The notes below the pieces were generated by a model that saw only the letters and a list, made by a program, of their open reading frames with translations, was not told the DNA's origin and made no database searches. Positions 6,216 through 14,202 of a DNA stretch of 35,883 nt are shown piece by piece. The position numbers and the translations under genes are program-made. The stretch is from positions 1 to 35,883 of the forward strand of contig WNDX01000030.1 of the NCBI GenBank assembly GCA_009914615.1, given 5' to 3'. Position 1 is the first letter of the stretch; each line of letters starts with the position of its first letter. This DNA is from Herbaspirillum frisingense. Its GTDB lineage: Bacteria; Pseudomonadota; Gammaproteobacteria; Burkholderiales; Burkholderiaceae_D.

Positions 6216-7304
6216 ATGTCAGCCCTGTTCCAACCCTACACGCTCAAAGACCTCACCCTGCGCAACCGCATCGCCGTGCCGCCGATGTGCCAATACATGG
6301 CCGTTGACGGCCTGGTCAACGACTGGCATTTGTCGCATTACGCCAGCATCGCCCGTGGCGGCGCCGGCCTGGTGATCGTGGAAGCCACCGCCGTCGCGCC
6401 GGAAGGCCGCATCACGCCGGGCTGCACCGGCATCTGGTCGGATCAGCTGGCGCAAGCCTTCGTGCCGGTGGTGCAAGCCATCAAGGCCGCCGGCGCGGTG
6501 CCCGGCATCCAGATCGCCCACGCCGGTCGCAAGGCCAGCGCCAATCGCCCCTGGGAAGGCGACGACCACATCGCCGCCGACGACGCGCGCGGCTGGGACA
6601 CCCTGGCGCCCTCCGCCATCGCCTTCGGCAAGGGCCTGCCCAAGGTGCCCAAGGCCATGAGCCTCGACGACATCGGCCGGGTGCGCCAGAACTTCGTGGA
6701 CGCCGCCATCCGCGCCCGCGACGCCGGCTTTGAATGGCTGGAGCTGCACTTCGCCCACGGCTACCTGGCGCAGAGCTTCTTCTCGGCGCATGCCAACCAG
6801 CGCGACGACATCTATGGCGGCAGCGTGGAAAACCGCGCCCGCTTCCTGCTGGAAACCCTGCGCGCGGTACGCGAAGTGTGGCCGGAGAACCTGCCGCTGA
6901 CGGTGCGTTTCGGCGTGATCGAATACGACGGCCGCGACGAGCAGACGCTGCTGGAATCGATCGACCTGGTGCGCCGGTTCAAGGCGTCGGGCATGGACAT
7001 GATCAGCGTGACCATGGGCTTCACCATTCCCGAAACCAATATCCCCTGGGGCCCGGCCTTCCTCGGCCCGATCGCCGAGCGCGTACGCCGCGAAGCGGAT
7101 GTGCCGGTGTCCTCGGCATGGGGCTTCGGCACGCCGGAAATCGCCGAACGCGTGGTCAAGGAAGGCCAGCTGGATCTGGTGATGGTGGGCCGCGCCCACC
7201 TGGCCAATCCGCACTGGGCTTATCAGGCCGCCAAGGAACTGGGCGTGGAACGCGCGTCGTGGACGCTACCGGCGCCGTACGCGCACTGGCTGGAACGCTA
7301 CTGA
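6216..7304 (+). CDS. xenA: Old yellow enzyme, xenobiotic (ene-)reductase XenA type
   Basis: A 362-residue FMN-dependent NAD(P)H:flavin oxidoreductase with a TIM barrel. It reduces activated C=C bonds and nitro compounds in the cytoplasm. All key residues of Pseudomonas putida XenA are present at the same numbers: Cys25 and Tyr27 (PPMCQYM), His178/His181/Tyr183 (LHFAHGY) and Trp302 (SSAWGFG). IAHAGRKAS and the C-terminal TLPAPYAHWLERY also match that class. No convincing Shine-Dalgarno site precedes ATG 6216, but the N-terminus MSALFQPYTLKDLTLRNR aligns with XenA from residue 1. It is controlled from the divergent arsR region, which suggests induction by reactive electrophiles. Confidence 0.95.
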   Translation: MSALFQPYTLKDLTLRNRIAVPPMCQYMAVDGLVNDWHLSHYASIARGGAGLVIVEATAVAPEGRITPGCTGIWSDQLAQAFVPVVQAIKAAGAVPGIQIAHAGRKASANRPWEGDDHIAADDARGWDTLAPSAIAFGKGLPKVPKAMSLDDIGRVRQNFVDAAIRARDAGFEWLELHFAHGYLAQSFFSAHANQRDDIYGGSVENRARFLLETLRAVREVWPENLPLTVRFGVIEYDGRDEQTLLESIDLVRRFKASGMDMISVTMGFTIPETNIPWGPAFLGPIAERVRREADVPVSSAWGFGTPEIAERVVKEGQLDLVMVGRAHLANPHWAYQAAKELGVERASWTLPAPYAHWLERY

Positions 7305-7427
7305 TGTGTTTCGCGCCGGCGCTCGCCGGCGCATCTTTCCCCCCGCGCGCGGGCGACTCGGGAATTGCCTGAGGGACTTGCGCGTCGTCTAGGGGAATTC
7401 ACTACAGCCACGGCGGGGGGCTTTCCC

Positions 7428-7445
7428 TAAGATGGAACCATCTTA
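7428..7445 (+). promoter_or_regulatory. Inverted repeat next to the ribosome-binding site
   Basis: TAAGATGG-AA-CCATCTTA is a perfect 8-bp inverted repeat ending at the first base of the AAGGAG Shine-Dalgarno site of the 52-codon gene. As RNA it folds to a 7-bp stem with a GAAC loop next to the ribosome-binding site; as DNA it could be an operator. Confidence 0.5.
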
Positions 7446-7456
7446 AGGAGATCACC

Positions 7457-7615
7457 ATGTTCACCCCCTTCCTGATGGCCGTCATCCTCTTGACCCTCAT
7501 CGCAATCGGTTTCTCGGCCGTGGGCATCTACTTCTTCGCCGAAGCGAAGTGGAACAAGCACCCGTTGGCACGTTGCACCCAGCGCCGCGCCGCCAGCTTC
7601 GCCGCCGCGTATTGA
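7457..7615 (+). CDS. Small single-span membrane protein (52 aa)
   Basis: A 52-codon gene starting at ATG 7457 behind a near-ideal AAGGAG at 7-nt spacing. Residues ~4-28 form one hydrophobic helix (FLMAVILLTLIAIGFSAVGI), followed by a basic cytoplasmic-type tail with KWNKHPLARC and QRRAAS. It is followed about 100 bp later by a strong intrinsic terminator and preceded by an 18-bp palindrome, so it has the layout of an independent transcription unit. The function is unknown; similar tiny membrane proteins often modulate larger membrane complexes, but nothing here shows a partner. Confidence 0.75.
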   Translation: MFTPFLMAVILLTLIAIGFSAVGIYFFAEAKWNKHPLARCTQRRAASFAAAY

Positions 7616-7717
7616 ATTCCGGCGCGCGGACGATCCGCGCGCGACCAACCTGGGATTTGCCGCCGCAACAGGCAACCCGCCAGATGTCTCCTCTGAATCC
7701 TGTGGGATTTGGTTTTC

Positions 7718-7749
7718 ACCCCCGGCCGAAAGTCCGGGGGTCTTTTTTT
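7718..7749 (+). terminator. Intrinsic terminator
   Basis: ACCCCCGG (7718-7725) pairs with CCGGGGGT (7734-7741) and is followed by CTTTTTTT. It is a strong plus-strand terminator for the 52-codon gene. Confidence 0.88.
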
Positions 7750-7798
7750 GCGCGTCCGCTTTGTGCAGCGATGCGCGAGGCCGGCAAGACGCCGGACC

Positions 7799-7894
7799 TC
7801 AATAGAACAGCAAGGAAATCAGCGGCACGCTGGACAGCAGCAGGCAGCCAAGGAAAGCGGCGAGGAACAACAGTTTCTTCTTTCGAGTAGCCAT
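7799..7894 (-). CDS. Possible 31-aa membrane peptide
   Basis: A 31-codon frame on the minus strand from ATG 7894 to TGA 7799. The peptide begins MATRKKKLL and continues as one hydrophobic helix with a Cys (AAFLGCLLLSSVPLISLLF). The positive-inside N-terminus plus a single span is the standard layout of small membrane peptides. The ribosome-binding site is poor (CGGA close to the start), and it lies 78 bp downstream of the glutathione transferase gene on the same strand. It could be real or a chance hydrophobic frame. Confidence 0.45.
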   Translation of the reverse strand: MATRKKKLLFLAAFLGCLLLSSVPLISLLFY

Positions 7895-7972
7895 GACGAT
7901 CCGGCAAGGGTGAATGGACGCACGAGACGCAAGGCCCGAGTATAACGCGCCGGCCCTCCCCGCAGCCACGCC

Positions 7973-8596
7973 TCAGGCCATGCCGTTGCTGCCGAACTTG
8001 CGGAAACCCTCGCGCTGTTCCAGGCGATCGCAATAAGCCTGCACCGCCGGCAACGCGGGGCGCTCAAACGGCGTGGCGAACCAGCGCACCAGCGACAATC
8101 CCACCGGAATATCGGCCAGCGTGAAGGCGCTCCCGGCCACATAGCCGCCGCTGCCTTGCAACTGTTGCTCCAGCACCCGCATGAAGCCGGTCCAGCTTTC
8201 CAGCGAAGTCGCCACCTGCCGCGCGTCGCCGTGCAGGGGCGACTTGCGCACCAGGGACATGAAGGCATAACTCCAGGCGCGATTGAGATCGCTGGCTTGC
8301 CAATCCATCCACTGATCGACGCGGGCGCGCTCGCGCGGCGCGGACGGATAGAGCGACGCGCCGCCGTGCTGGGCGGCCAGGTAGCGCAGGATGGAATTGG
8401 ATTCCCACAGCACGAAGCCGTCGTCATCGATCACCGGAATCATGGCATTGGGATTCATCGCCAGGAAGGACGGCTCGCGCGTCGAACGAAAGCCCACGCC
8501 CCAGTCCTCGCGCACATAGTCGAGGCCGAGCTCGGCGCAGGCCCACAGCACCTTGCGCACGTTGATGGAACTGTCCTTGCCGTAGATCGTCAGCAC
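7973..8596 (-). CDS. Glutathione S-transferase family protein
   Basis: A 207-residue two-domain protein. Residues ~1-75 form the thioredoxin-like glutathione domain (LTIYGKDSSINVRKVLWACA, then the cis-Pro segment NPNAMIPVIDDDGFVLWES with the E-S that binds gamma-glutamate). Residues ~85-205 form the all-helical domain, with ADIPVGLSLVRWF as the N-capping motif. A GTG start at 8596 is chosen because GGGAGAG lies directly upstream; the upstream in-frame ATG codons at 8626 and 8623 lack a ribosome site, and the ATG one base before the GTG is out of frame. The substrate is unknown. It is divergent from the EamA exporter. Confidence 0.9.
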   Translation of the reverse strand: MLTIYGKDSSINVRKVLWACAELGLDYVREDWGVGFRSTREPSFLAMNPNAMIPVIDDDGFVLWESNSILRYLAAQHGGASLYPSAPRERARVDQWMDWQASDLNRAWSYAFMSLVRKSPLHGDARQVATSLESWTGFMRVLEQQLQGSGGYVAGSAFTLADIPVGLSLVRWFATPFERPALPAVQAYCDRLEQREGFRKFGSNGMA

Positions 8597-8654
8597 ATGT
8601 CTCTCCCGATGATGGATGGCCATCACAATAACAGCCCATCTTCGCGGGCGCCAT

Positions 8655-8729
8655 GTACAGTTGTCCCTTGTCGCACGCCGCGCTGTTACGGCCGTACAAG
8701 TGGCCCGGTGGAAAAGCGCGTAACTGTAC
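8655..8729. promoter_or_regulatory. Cluster of GTACAGTT-type sites in the GST/EamA divergent region
   Basis: GTACAGTT at 8655-8662 is inverted exactly as AACTGTAC at 8722-8729, and a related GTACAAGT lies between them at 8694-8701. Regularly placed GTAC-core half-sites between divergent genes suggest a transcription factor. Sites of this style are used by MocR/GntR-type regulators near EamA exporters, but no regulator gene is adjacent. Confidence 0.45.
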
Positions 8730-8859
8730 CGGGCCGGCCGGCGCGGGCCGCATTAGACTCGCGATTCCGGGCCCCGGTCCGGTAGCCGATTCACGTTCGG
8801 AAGCACGTCCCGACCCACGTTACGACCCGCCGCTCCGCGTCGAGCGGCAACATGCCGCC

Positions 8860-9759
8860 ATGTCCACTTCGAATATCGCCAAACTGCTGCTGCTCGCCGC
8901 CATCTGGGGCACCAGCTTCATGCTCATGCGTATCGCCGCGCCGGTGTTCGGCCCCATGCTGACCACCTTCGGCCGCGCCTCGCTGGCCACGCTCGCGCTG
9001 CTGGCCTTTGCCCGTTCCCGCGGCGTGCGGATGCAATGGCGCCGCAACTGGCTGCCGTATCTGGTGATCGGTCTCTCCAACACGGCGCTGCCGTTCGCGC
9101 TGTTCGCCTGGTCGGCGCTGCATATTCCCTCGTCCTACATGGCCACCATGAATTCGCTGGCGCCGGTGTTCACCGCCGTGTTCGGCTTCCTGCTGCTGGG
9201 CGAACGCCTGACCGCGGTGCGCCTGGGCGCCTTCGTGCTGGGTCTGGCCGGCGTGGCGGTGCTGGTCGGGATCGGCCCGGTGCCGGCCGACGGCATGGTC
9301 ATCGCCGGCGTGCTGGCGGCCATGGGCGCGGCGGTCAGCTACGGCTTCGCGGCCACCTTCACGCGCATGCGCGGCGGCGGCATCTCGCCCATCGCGATCG
9401 CGGCCGGCAGTCAGTTCGCCGCGTCGGTATGCCTGCTGCCCTTCGCCCTGCCCGGCCTGCCGCATGCGTTCCAGGCCGGCACGCTCAATGCCGTGCTGGC
9501 GGTGCTGGTGCTGGGCGTGGTGTGCACCGGTATCGCCTATGCGCTGTTCTTCCAGCTGATCTCCGCCGAAGGCGCGACCAAGGCCATCACCGTCACCTTC
9601 CTGGTGCCGATGACCGCTTCGCTGTGGGCCTGGCTGCTGCTGGATGAACCGGTCACCGTGGGCACCGTGGCCGGTATCGCCATCGTGCTAGTGGCCACGG
9701 CCACCGCGCTGCGCGCCAAGCCCGCGCCGGCGCGCGTCTCCGGCAAGGCTTCGGCCTGA
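8860..9759 (+). CDS. EamA/DMT-superfamily transporter
   Basis: A 299-residue inner-membrane protein with ten predicted helices in two tandem EamA repeats. The first begins LLLLAAIWGTSFMLMR and the second around GVLAAMGAAVSYGFAATFTR. FGRASLATLAL and the loop LLLGERLTAVRLGAFVLGLA are standard repeat signatures, mirrored by LLLDEPVTVGTVAGI in the second half. Members export amino acids and related metabolites; the substrate is not predictable here. ATG 8860 (MSTSNIAK) is chosen over an upstream in-frame start because that extension is Pro/Arg-rich and would run into the control region. The ribosome site is weak. A 19-bp-stem terminator follows. Confidence 0.9.
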   Translation: MSTSNIAKLLLLAAIWGTSFMLMRIAAPVFGPMLTTFGRASLATLALLAFARSRGVRMQWRRNWLPYLVIGLSNTALPFALFAWSALHIPSSYMATMNSLAPVFTAVFGFLLLGERLTAVRLGAFVLGLAGVAVLVGIGPVPADGMVIAGVLAAMGAAVSYGFAATFTRMRGGGISPIAIAAGSQFAASVCLLPFALPGLPHAFQAGTLNAVLAVLVLGVVCTGIAYALFFQLISAEGATKAITVTFLVPMTASLWAWLLLDEPVTVGTVAGIAIVLVATATALRAKPAPARVSGKASA

Positions 9760-9774
9760 GACTGGTATCGCTCG

Positions 9775-9818
9775 CATGAAAAACGCCGCAGGGAGCAAAC
9801 CCTGCGGCGTTTTTCATG
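9775..9818. terminator. Perfect 19-bp-stem bidirectional terminator
   Basis: Bases 9775-9793 pair perfectly with 9800-9818 around a 6-nt loop. A core of ACGCCGCAGGG is flanked by A5 and T5, so it works on both strands between the convergent EamA and ornithine cyclodeaminase-family genes. Confidence 0.92.
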
Positions 9819-9833
9819 ACGGCGGACAGCGCT

Positions 9834-10754
9834 TTACCAGCCGTATTTGGCGCATGCCTTGCGATACGCCAGGCCCGCCAATGCCACGTCTTCCAGGCCG
9901 ATGCCGATGGCCTTGTAGATGACGATGTCTTCCGGCTTGCGCTGGTAGGGCATGCTGCCGTCCACCGCCTGCGCCAGTTCCATCACGTTGTTCCAGTCGA
10001 AGGTGCCAGGCGCGCATTGCACCAGGTCGCCGGCTTCCTGCTGGGCCTGTGGCTTCCATTCGACGAACAGCGCGCTCGCGCGCTTGATGGCGATGTCATC
10101 CAGCTCGCGTACATTGGCCTTGGAAGCGCCGACGGCCGCCACGAAGGTGCCGGGGCGCAGCAGACTGCCATCGAACAGCGGGGTGGTCGCGCGCGTCACG
10201 GTGACCAGCACATCGGCGCTGCGCGCCGCTTCATCGATCTCGACCACGCGCGCCGGCACGCCCAGCGTGCGGGTGATGTCATCGGCCAGCTCCTGCTGGC
10301 CCGACAGGCCGGCCACCAGCACTTCCTTGAACTTGCGCACCTGCAGCAACGCCGGCACATGCGAACGCGCCTGCACGCCGGCACCGATCACCGACAACAC
10401 CTCCACGTCGGGACGCGCCAGCGCGTCGCAGGCCACCGCGGTGGCGGCGGCGGTGCGCAGGCCGGTCATGGTGTCGCCTTCGATGGTGCACAGCGGCGCG
10501 CCGGTCTCGGTGGAGAACAACTGGATCACGAACTTGAACTGGCCCTTGATGGTGGTATAGACCTTGGCGCCCGCGATGCCGGCGGCGGGGATCACCGCGC
10601 CCATCATCGACAGCATCACGCCGTTGGAAGCGCTGGTGCGCACGCGCCCCTGGTGCGCGCCCTCGGCCGCGCCAGCGAAGGCTTCGCGCATGGAGGCGAT
10701 GGCGTCTTCGGTGGTGAGCAGTTCGCTGATCTGCTGGTTGCTGAGGAATTTCAT
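9834..10754 (-). CDS. Ornithine cyclodeaminase / mu-crystallin family protein
   Basis: A 306-residue NAD(P)-dependent enzyme of the OCD/mu-crystallin family. It has the substrate-side region GAKVYTTIKGQFKFVIQLFS, the family signature GDTMTGLRTAAATAVACDAL, the Rossmann motif SVIGAGVQARSHVPAL (residues ~122-137) and the C-terminal KAIGIGLEDVALAGLAY. Members include ornithine cyclodeaminase, alanine dehydrogenase, ketimine reductases and the dehydrogenases for imino acids; the substrate is undetermined. AAGGAG lies 7 nt before ATG 10754. It follows the LysR gene on the same strand after 34 bp, so the two likely form an operon. Confidence 0.9.
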   Translation of the reverse strand: MKFLSNQQISELLTTEDAIASMREAFAGAAEGAHQGRVRTSASNGVMLSMMGAVIPAAGIAGAKVYTTIKGQFKFVIQLFSTETGAPLCTIEGDTMTGLRTAAATAVACDALARPDVEVLSVIGAGVQARSHVPALLQVRKFKEVLVAGLSGQQELADDITRTLGVPARVVEIDEAARSADVLVTVTRATTPLFDGSLLRPGTFVAAVGASKANVRELDDIAIKRASALFVEWKPQAQQEAGDLVQCAPGTFDWNNVMELAQAVDGSMPYQRKPEDIVIYKAIGIGLEDVALAGLAYRKACAKYGW

Positions 10755-10788
10755 GTGCGGCTCCTTAAGTTGACGGGGCGCGGGCAGC

Positions 10789-11727
10789 TTACTGCGGCCC
10801 GTGCTCGGATTTCAGGTAATTCCAGATGCGGTCGATCTCGGGGCTGGCGCCGTCCAGGCGGCGATACACGCGGATATCCATCTCGTCGCACCACAGGCCC
10901 TGCTCCAAGGCCTCGCTATCGTTGGGCGCGATGGCCAGCGTCAGCTTGCCCTCCGCGATCTCGCGCGCCACCGCGCTGGCGGGCAGCCAGGCGATGCCGT
11001 GGCCTTCCACCGCCATGCTCTTGAGGCCCTCGGCGAGGTCGGTCTCGAAGCGGCGGAACAGATGCACGCGGCGCGGGCTGGAATGCAGCGCCTTCTCGAC
11101 GATGCGCGACAGCGACGAATACGGCGAATAACTGAGGAAGGGCTGGGGATCGTTGGGCGTGCCGGGCAACACATACTTGGGCAGGCCGCCGGGCAGCGTC
11201 TTCACGTAGGGCCGCAGCGGTTCCTTGCCCAGCGACAGCACGTCGTAGCGCTCGGTGTCGAGCGCGATGCCCTGCTGGCGATGGTCGTAGCAGATCAGCA
11301 GGTCGCAATTGCGCTCCACCAGCGCCATCACGGCGTCGTGCACGTTGCCGGCCATGACGGTGGTGGCGATGGCGCCGATCTTCTTTTCGATTTCCGACAA
11401 CAGCCGGGGGAACAGCGTCAGCAGCAGCGTATGCGGCATCGCGAAGCGCACCGCCGATTGGGCGCCGGCCAACTGGCCGCGCAGCACCAGCCGCGCCTGC
11501 ATGGACTGGTTGAGCATTTCCTTGGCGATGGGCACGAAGGATTCGCCGGCCGGGGTCAGGGTGCAGGGATAGGAAGAACGGTCGAACAATTCTGCGCCCA
11601 GCCAGGTTTCCAGCGAGCGGATGCGGCGCCCGAAGGCCGGCTGCGTGACATTGCGCAGCTTGGCCGAACGGCTGAAGTTCAGCGTATCGACCACCGAGAG
11701 GAAGTCCTCCACCCATTTGATTTCCAT
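10789..11727 (-). CDS. LysR-family transcriptional regulator (HypT-like)
   Basis: A 312-residue LysR-type regulator. The N-terminal winged helix covers residues ~1-62 (IKWVEDFLSVVDTLNFSRSA, then VTQPAFGRRIRSLETWLGA), and a two-lobed effector domain spans ~90-300. The opening W-V-E-D-F-L and the later GHGIAWLPASAV resemble the hypochlorite-responsive HypT/YjiE subgroup, although ligand and role are not shown. ATG 11727 with AGGGG upstream is chosen; an upstream in-frame ATG gives a non-homologous extension. It is unusually placed in the same direction as its likely target, the ornithine cyclodeaminase-family gene. A 17-bp palindrome lies 125 bp upstream. Confidence 0.9.
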   Translation of the reverse strand: MEIKWVEDFLSVVDTLNFSRSAKLRNVTQPAFGRRIRSLETWLGAELFDRSSYPCTLTPAGESFVPIAKEMLNQSMQARLVLRGQLAGAQSAVRFAMPHTLLLTLFPRLLSEIEKKIGAIATTVMAGNVHDAVMALVERNCDLLICYDHRQQGIALDTERYDVLSLGKEPLRPYVKTLPGGLPKYVLPGTPNDPQPFLSYSPYSSLSRIVEKALHSSPRRVHLFRRFETDLAEGLKSMAVEGHGIAWLPASAVAREIAEGKLTLAIAPNDSEALEQGLWCDEMDIRVYRRLDGASPEIDRIWNYLKSEHGPQ

Positions 11728-11851
11728 CGTCGCAGCCCCTTTGGCGGCCGCGCCCGCGGCACGGCATGTGGATTCCTCCCGGCGCGCTGCGCCGGCCCGG
11801 ACCATCTCTTGGCCCGGCAGCAACTATACCGAAACGGCACCGCCGGCGTCC

Positions 11852-11868
11852 CATGCCATTTTGGCATG
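11852..11868. promoter_or_regulatory. 17-bp palindrome upstream of the LysR gene
   Basis: CATGCCA-TTT-TGGCATG is a perfect inverted repeat with 7-bp arms. It lies in the 170-bp gap upstream of the LysR gene. Its size and TGCC/GGCA arms suit a LysR-type (T-N11-A-like) autoregulatory site. No T tail follows, so a terminator for the neighbouring operon is less likely. Confidence 0.5.
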
Positions 11869-11897
11869 AGTCGCGCCGGGAGTGGAATTGCGGGCCA

Positions 11898-13040
11898 TCA
11901 ATCGGGCAGCTGGCCGAGTAAGTCGGGGTTCAGCAGCCGCAGGCCGTCTACCCGCACGGCGCTCTCTAGCACCTGCGCATAGTCATGATGACTGTCGCGG
12001 AAGCACAGGTCGATACGGCAGGCAGCGCCGTCGCGCCCCAGCCTGACGGCGTGCAGGTAATGCCGCTGCGGCAGGATCGCCGCGGCGGCTTCGGTGGCCA
12101 CGGCGGAAAACGGGGCGCCCCAGCAGGTGATGGCGAAGCCGCGCGCTTCCAGCCAGGCGCAGATGCGCGCGATCAGCGCCGCGTCGCAGGGCAGCAGCAG
12201 ATCGGCATCGGCCGGCGCGCGCGCCGCCGGCCAGCGCAGCATCCAGCGCGCGAAGCTGCCATAGACCAGGAAGTCGGGAATCGCCGCCTGCAAGTCCCGC
12301 AGCGTCGCCAAGGTCTGCGCCAGGTCGATGCCGGCGGGAGCATTGCGCGCCACCAGGGCATATTCATGCGCGCGGTTGCCGTGCATGCGGCCGGGCTCCT
12401 GCGACGCGCACGGACGGTCATAGACCAGCACGCGCTCCTCGATCAGCTCGAAACGGTCCGCCATCAGCCGCGCCAGATCCCAGGCCAGCGGCACGAAACG
12501 GCCGCCGACGCGCAGGTTCTCCGCGCACAGCACCAGATGGGCGCCGGGCTTGAGGCAGGCGCGCAACTGCTTCAACGTGCGCTCCAGCATGCCGAGGAAT
12601 TGCGCGTAACTGCTGCTGGCGTACAACTGTCCGCGTTCGGCCTGCTGCGGCCAGGAGCAGCCGAAGTAAGGCACATTGCTCAGCACCAGGTCGACCGGTT
12701 CCAGGCCGGGCAGCAACTTCGCTGCGTCGCCTTGCAGCACGCGCTGGCCGATGGCACGCAGGCGATCCAGGCGCTCGGCCGCGATGGCGGCGCGCGGCGC
12801 ATCGAGTTCGATGCCGATGCCTGCGCGGCCAGCCAGATGGGCCGCCACCAGGGTGCTGCCGAAACCGCAGAAGGGATCGAGCACCGTGCCGCCCGGCGGG
12901 CACAGATGTCGGACGAACGGCGTCATCTGATCCACCCAGCCGCAATCGCGGGCGCCGAAGGCGTCCCGCTGCTCCAGGTCGGCGGGCAGCATCCAGTCGG
13001 GATCCTGGCGTTGCAGGTGGAGCCAACTGTTGTCGTTCAT
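11898..13040 (-). CDS. DNA methyltransferase-like domain fused to nucleotidyltransferase-like domain
   Basis: A 380-residue protein with two parts. Residues ~25-232 are a SAM-dependent N4/N6 amino-methyltransferase-type domain: motif I LDPFCGFGST (54-63), the acidic GIELD (76-80) and motif IV NVPYF (122-126), in place of the common N/S/D-P-P-Y. Residues ~240-380 look like a minimal nucleotidyltransferase fold with all three acidic positions: YGSFARWM (Gly261-Ser262), ADADLLL (Asp278, Asp280) and CRIDLCF (Asp344). No specificity domain or restriction gene is near. It overlaps the radical SAM gene by 4 bp (ATGA 13037-13040) and is the last gene of the NAD operon. A nucleic-acid target is inferred, and no known name fits the fusion. 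Confidence 0.78.
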   Translation of the reverse strand: MNDNSWLHLQRQDPDWMLPADLEQRDAFGARDCGWVDQMTPFVRHLCPPGGTVLDPFCGFGSTLVAAHLAGRAGIGIELDAPRAAIAAERLDRLRAIGQRVLQGDAAKLLPGLEPVDLVLSNVPYFGCSWPQQAERGQLYASSSYAQFLGMLERTLKQLRACLKPGAHLVLCAENLRVGGRFVPLAWDLARLMADRFELIEERVLVYDRPCASQEPGRMHGNRAHEYALVARNAPAGIDLAQTLATLRDLQAAIPDFLVYGSFARWMLRWPAARAPADADLLLPCDAALIARICAWLEARGFAITCWGAPFSAVATEAAAAILPQRHYLHAVRLGRDGAACRIDLCFRDSHHDYAQVLESAVRVDGLRLLNPDLLGQLPD

Positions 13041-14199
13041 GGCCGCGGACCTTCATTGGTGGAACGGGACGCGCGCATCAGCGTGACGTGCGCGGGCGCT
13101 GGTTCCGTCCCGAGCAGCACGTTGCGCCGCGGATCCCATCCGCTGCACAGATTACCGTTGGCGTGGAACACCAGCTTATAGACGCGGCCGCTGTCGTGGC
13201 GATGGTGCATGCGGGTGTAGTCCGAGGCTTCGAAGGTGATCTCCATGCCGCGAAAGTCGAGTACCACATTCCAGAAGTAGTAGCCCGAGGTCGCGTGGCG
13301 CAGCCGGCTGTGCGCCGTGAATTCCGGATCGGCCAGGCAGGCGGCCAGCAGGTCATCCATCGCCACCCGCGCCGAGGCGATGTAGCGCGCGGTCACGTTG
13401 TCCCGGTATGTCGGCCCCAGTTGCGAGAACTCGCGCAAGATGACCGCGCCCACGCCTTGTTGCGCCGCCCAGTCGAGATAAGCCTTGAGCGACGCCAGAT
13501 CCGCCACGCCACCCTGCTGGACGATGCAGACCAGCTTCACCACCAGTTGCCGCGACAGCTGCGCCAGCGTGTCCTCGAAACAGGCCTGCGCGGCGATGGT
13601 CTGGCCATCGCGAAAACGCATGATGGCCTGGTTGGCGCCGGCGGCGAAGTGGTGGCGCGACAGTTCTATCCAGTCCAGGCCGAAGCCGTGCAGACGTTCG
13701 ATCAGGCGGCCGCCGACGCTGCCGGCGAAGCCCGCGCCGTTGGAATACAGCACGCTGTTCTCCACCGGCGAACGACCCGCGTGTTCTTGCAGCGCATCCA
13801 GCATGGCCAGCATCCAGGCCGCGTCGTCGGTGGTCTCCAGACCCGACAGCGAATAGGACAACGGCAGGCCGCGCAACGCCGCCAGCGCGGCGCGCAGGCG
13901 GTCGAAATAATCGGCGCGGGGACGCAGACCGGCCGCATGGGCGCCGCCGTCGGCCAGGGTTTCCGAACAGAAGCGGCAACGCGCCGAACACGGCCGGGAC
14001 GAAGCATAGGGCGTGAAGGTGACCGGCTGCGCCACCAGTTGCGGCCGCCGAGCTGCCATTGCCGCCAGCGCGAGGCATCGCCGCGATCGGGCTCGCGCTG
14101 GATCACGCTCTCCAGGTGCGGCTCCAGCAGGCGCTTGAGCGGGGCCGGCATCAACGGCGGCAGCGCCGCACTGCCAGCGGATGGCGCGATGGCATCCAT
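13037..14199 (-). CDS. Radical SAM protein, apparent one-base frameshift near the N-terminus
   Basis: The core carries the radical SAM cluster motif CSARCRFC (Cys-x3-Cys-x2-Cys) after TFTPYASSRP, then a long barrel-like region and a C-terminal part with SGYYFWNVVLDFRGMEITFE. Two frames are needed: the first runs from ATG 14199 (GAGGA ahead, 3 nt after the Nudix-fusion stop) to about RWRQWQLGGRNW, the second from there to TGA 13037. The full span is 1163 nt, one short of a multiple of three, so one lost base near 14033-14038 would restore 387 residues with Cys71/75/78. Alternatively translation starts at ATG 14059, giving 340 residues and leaving a 140-bp coding-like gap. Substrate unknown; the neighbours suggest nucleotide or nucleic-acid chemistry. 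Confidence 0.78.
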
Positions 14200-14202
14200 G
14201 GT

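Noticed and set aside
11898-13040. Restriction-modification system
   Set aside because: No endonuclease or specificity gene nearby; the gene is embedded in an NAD operon by a 4-bp overlap.
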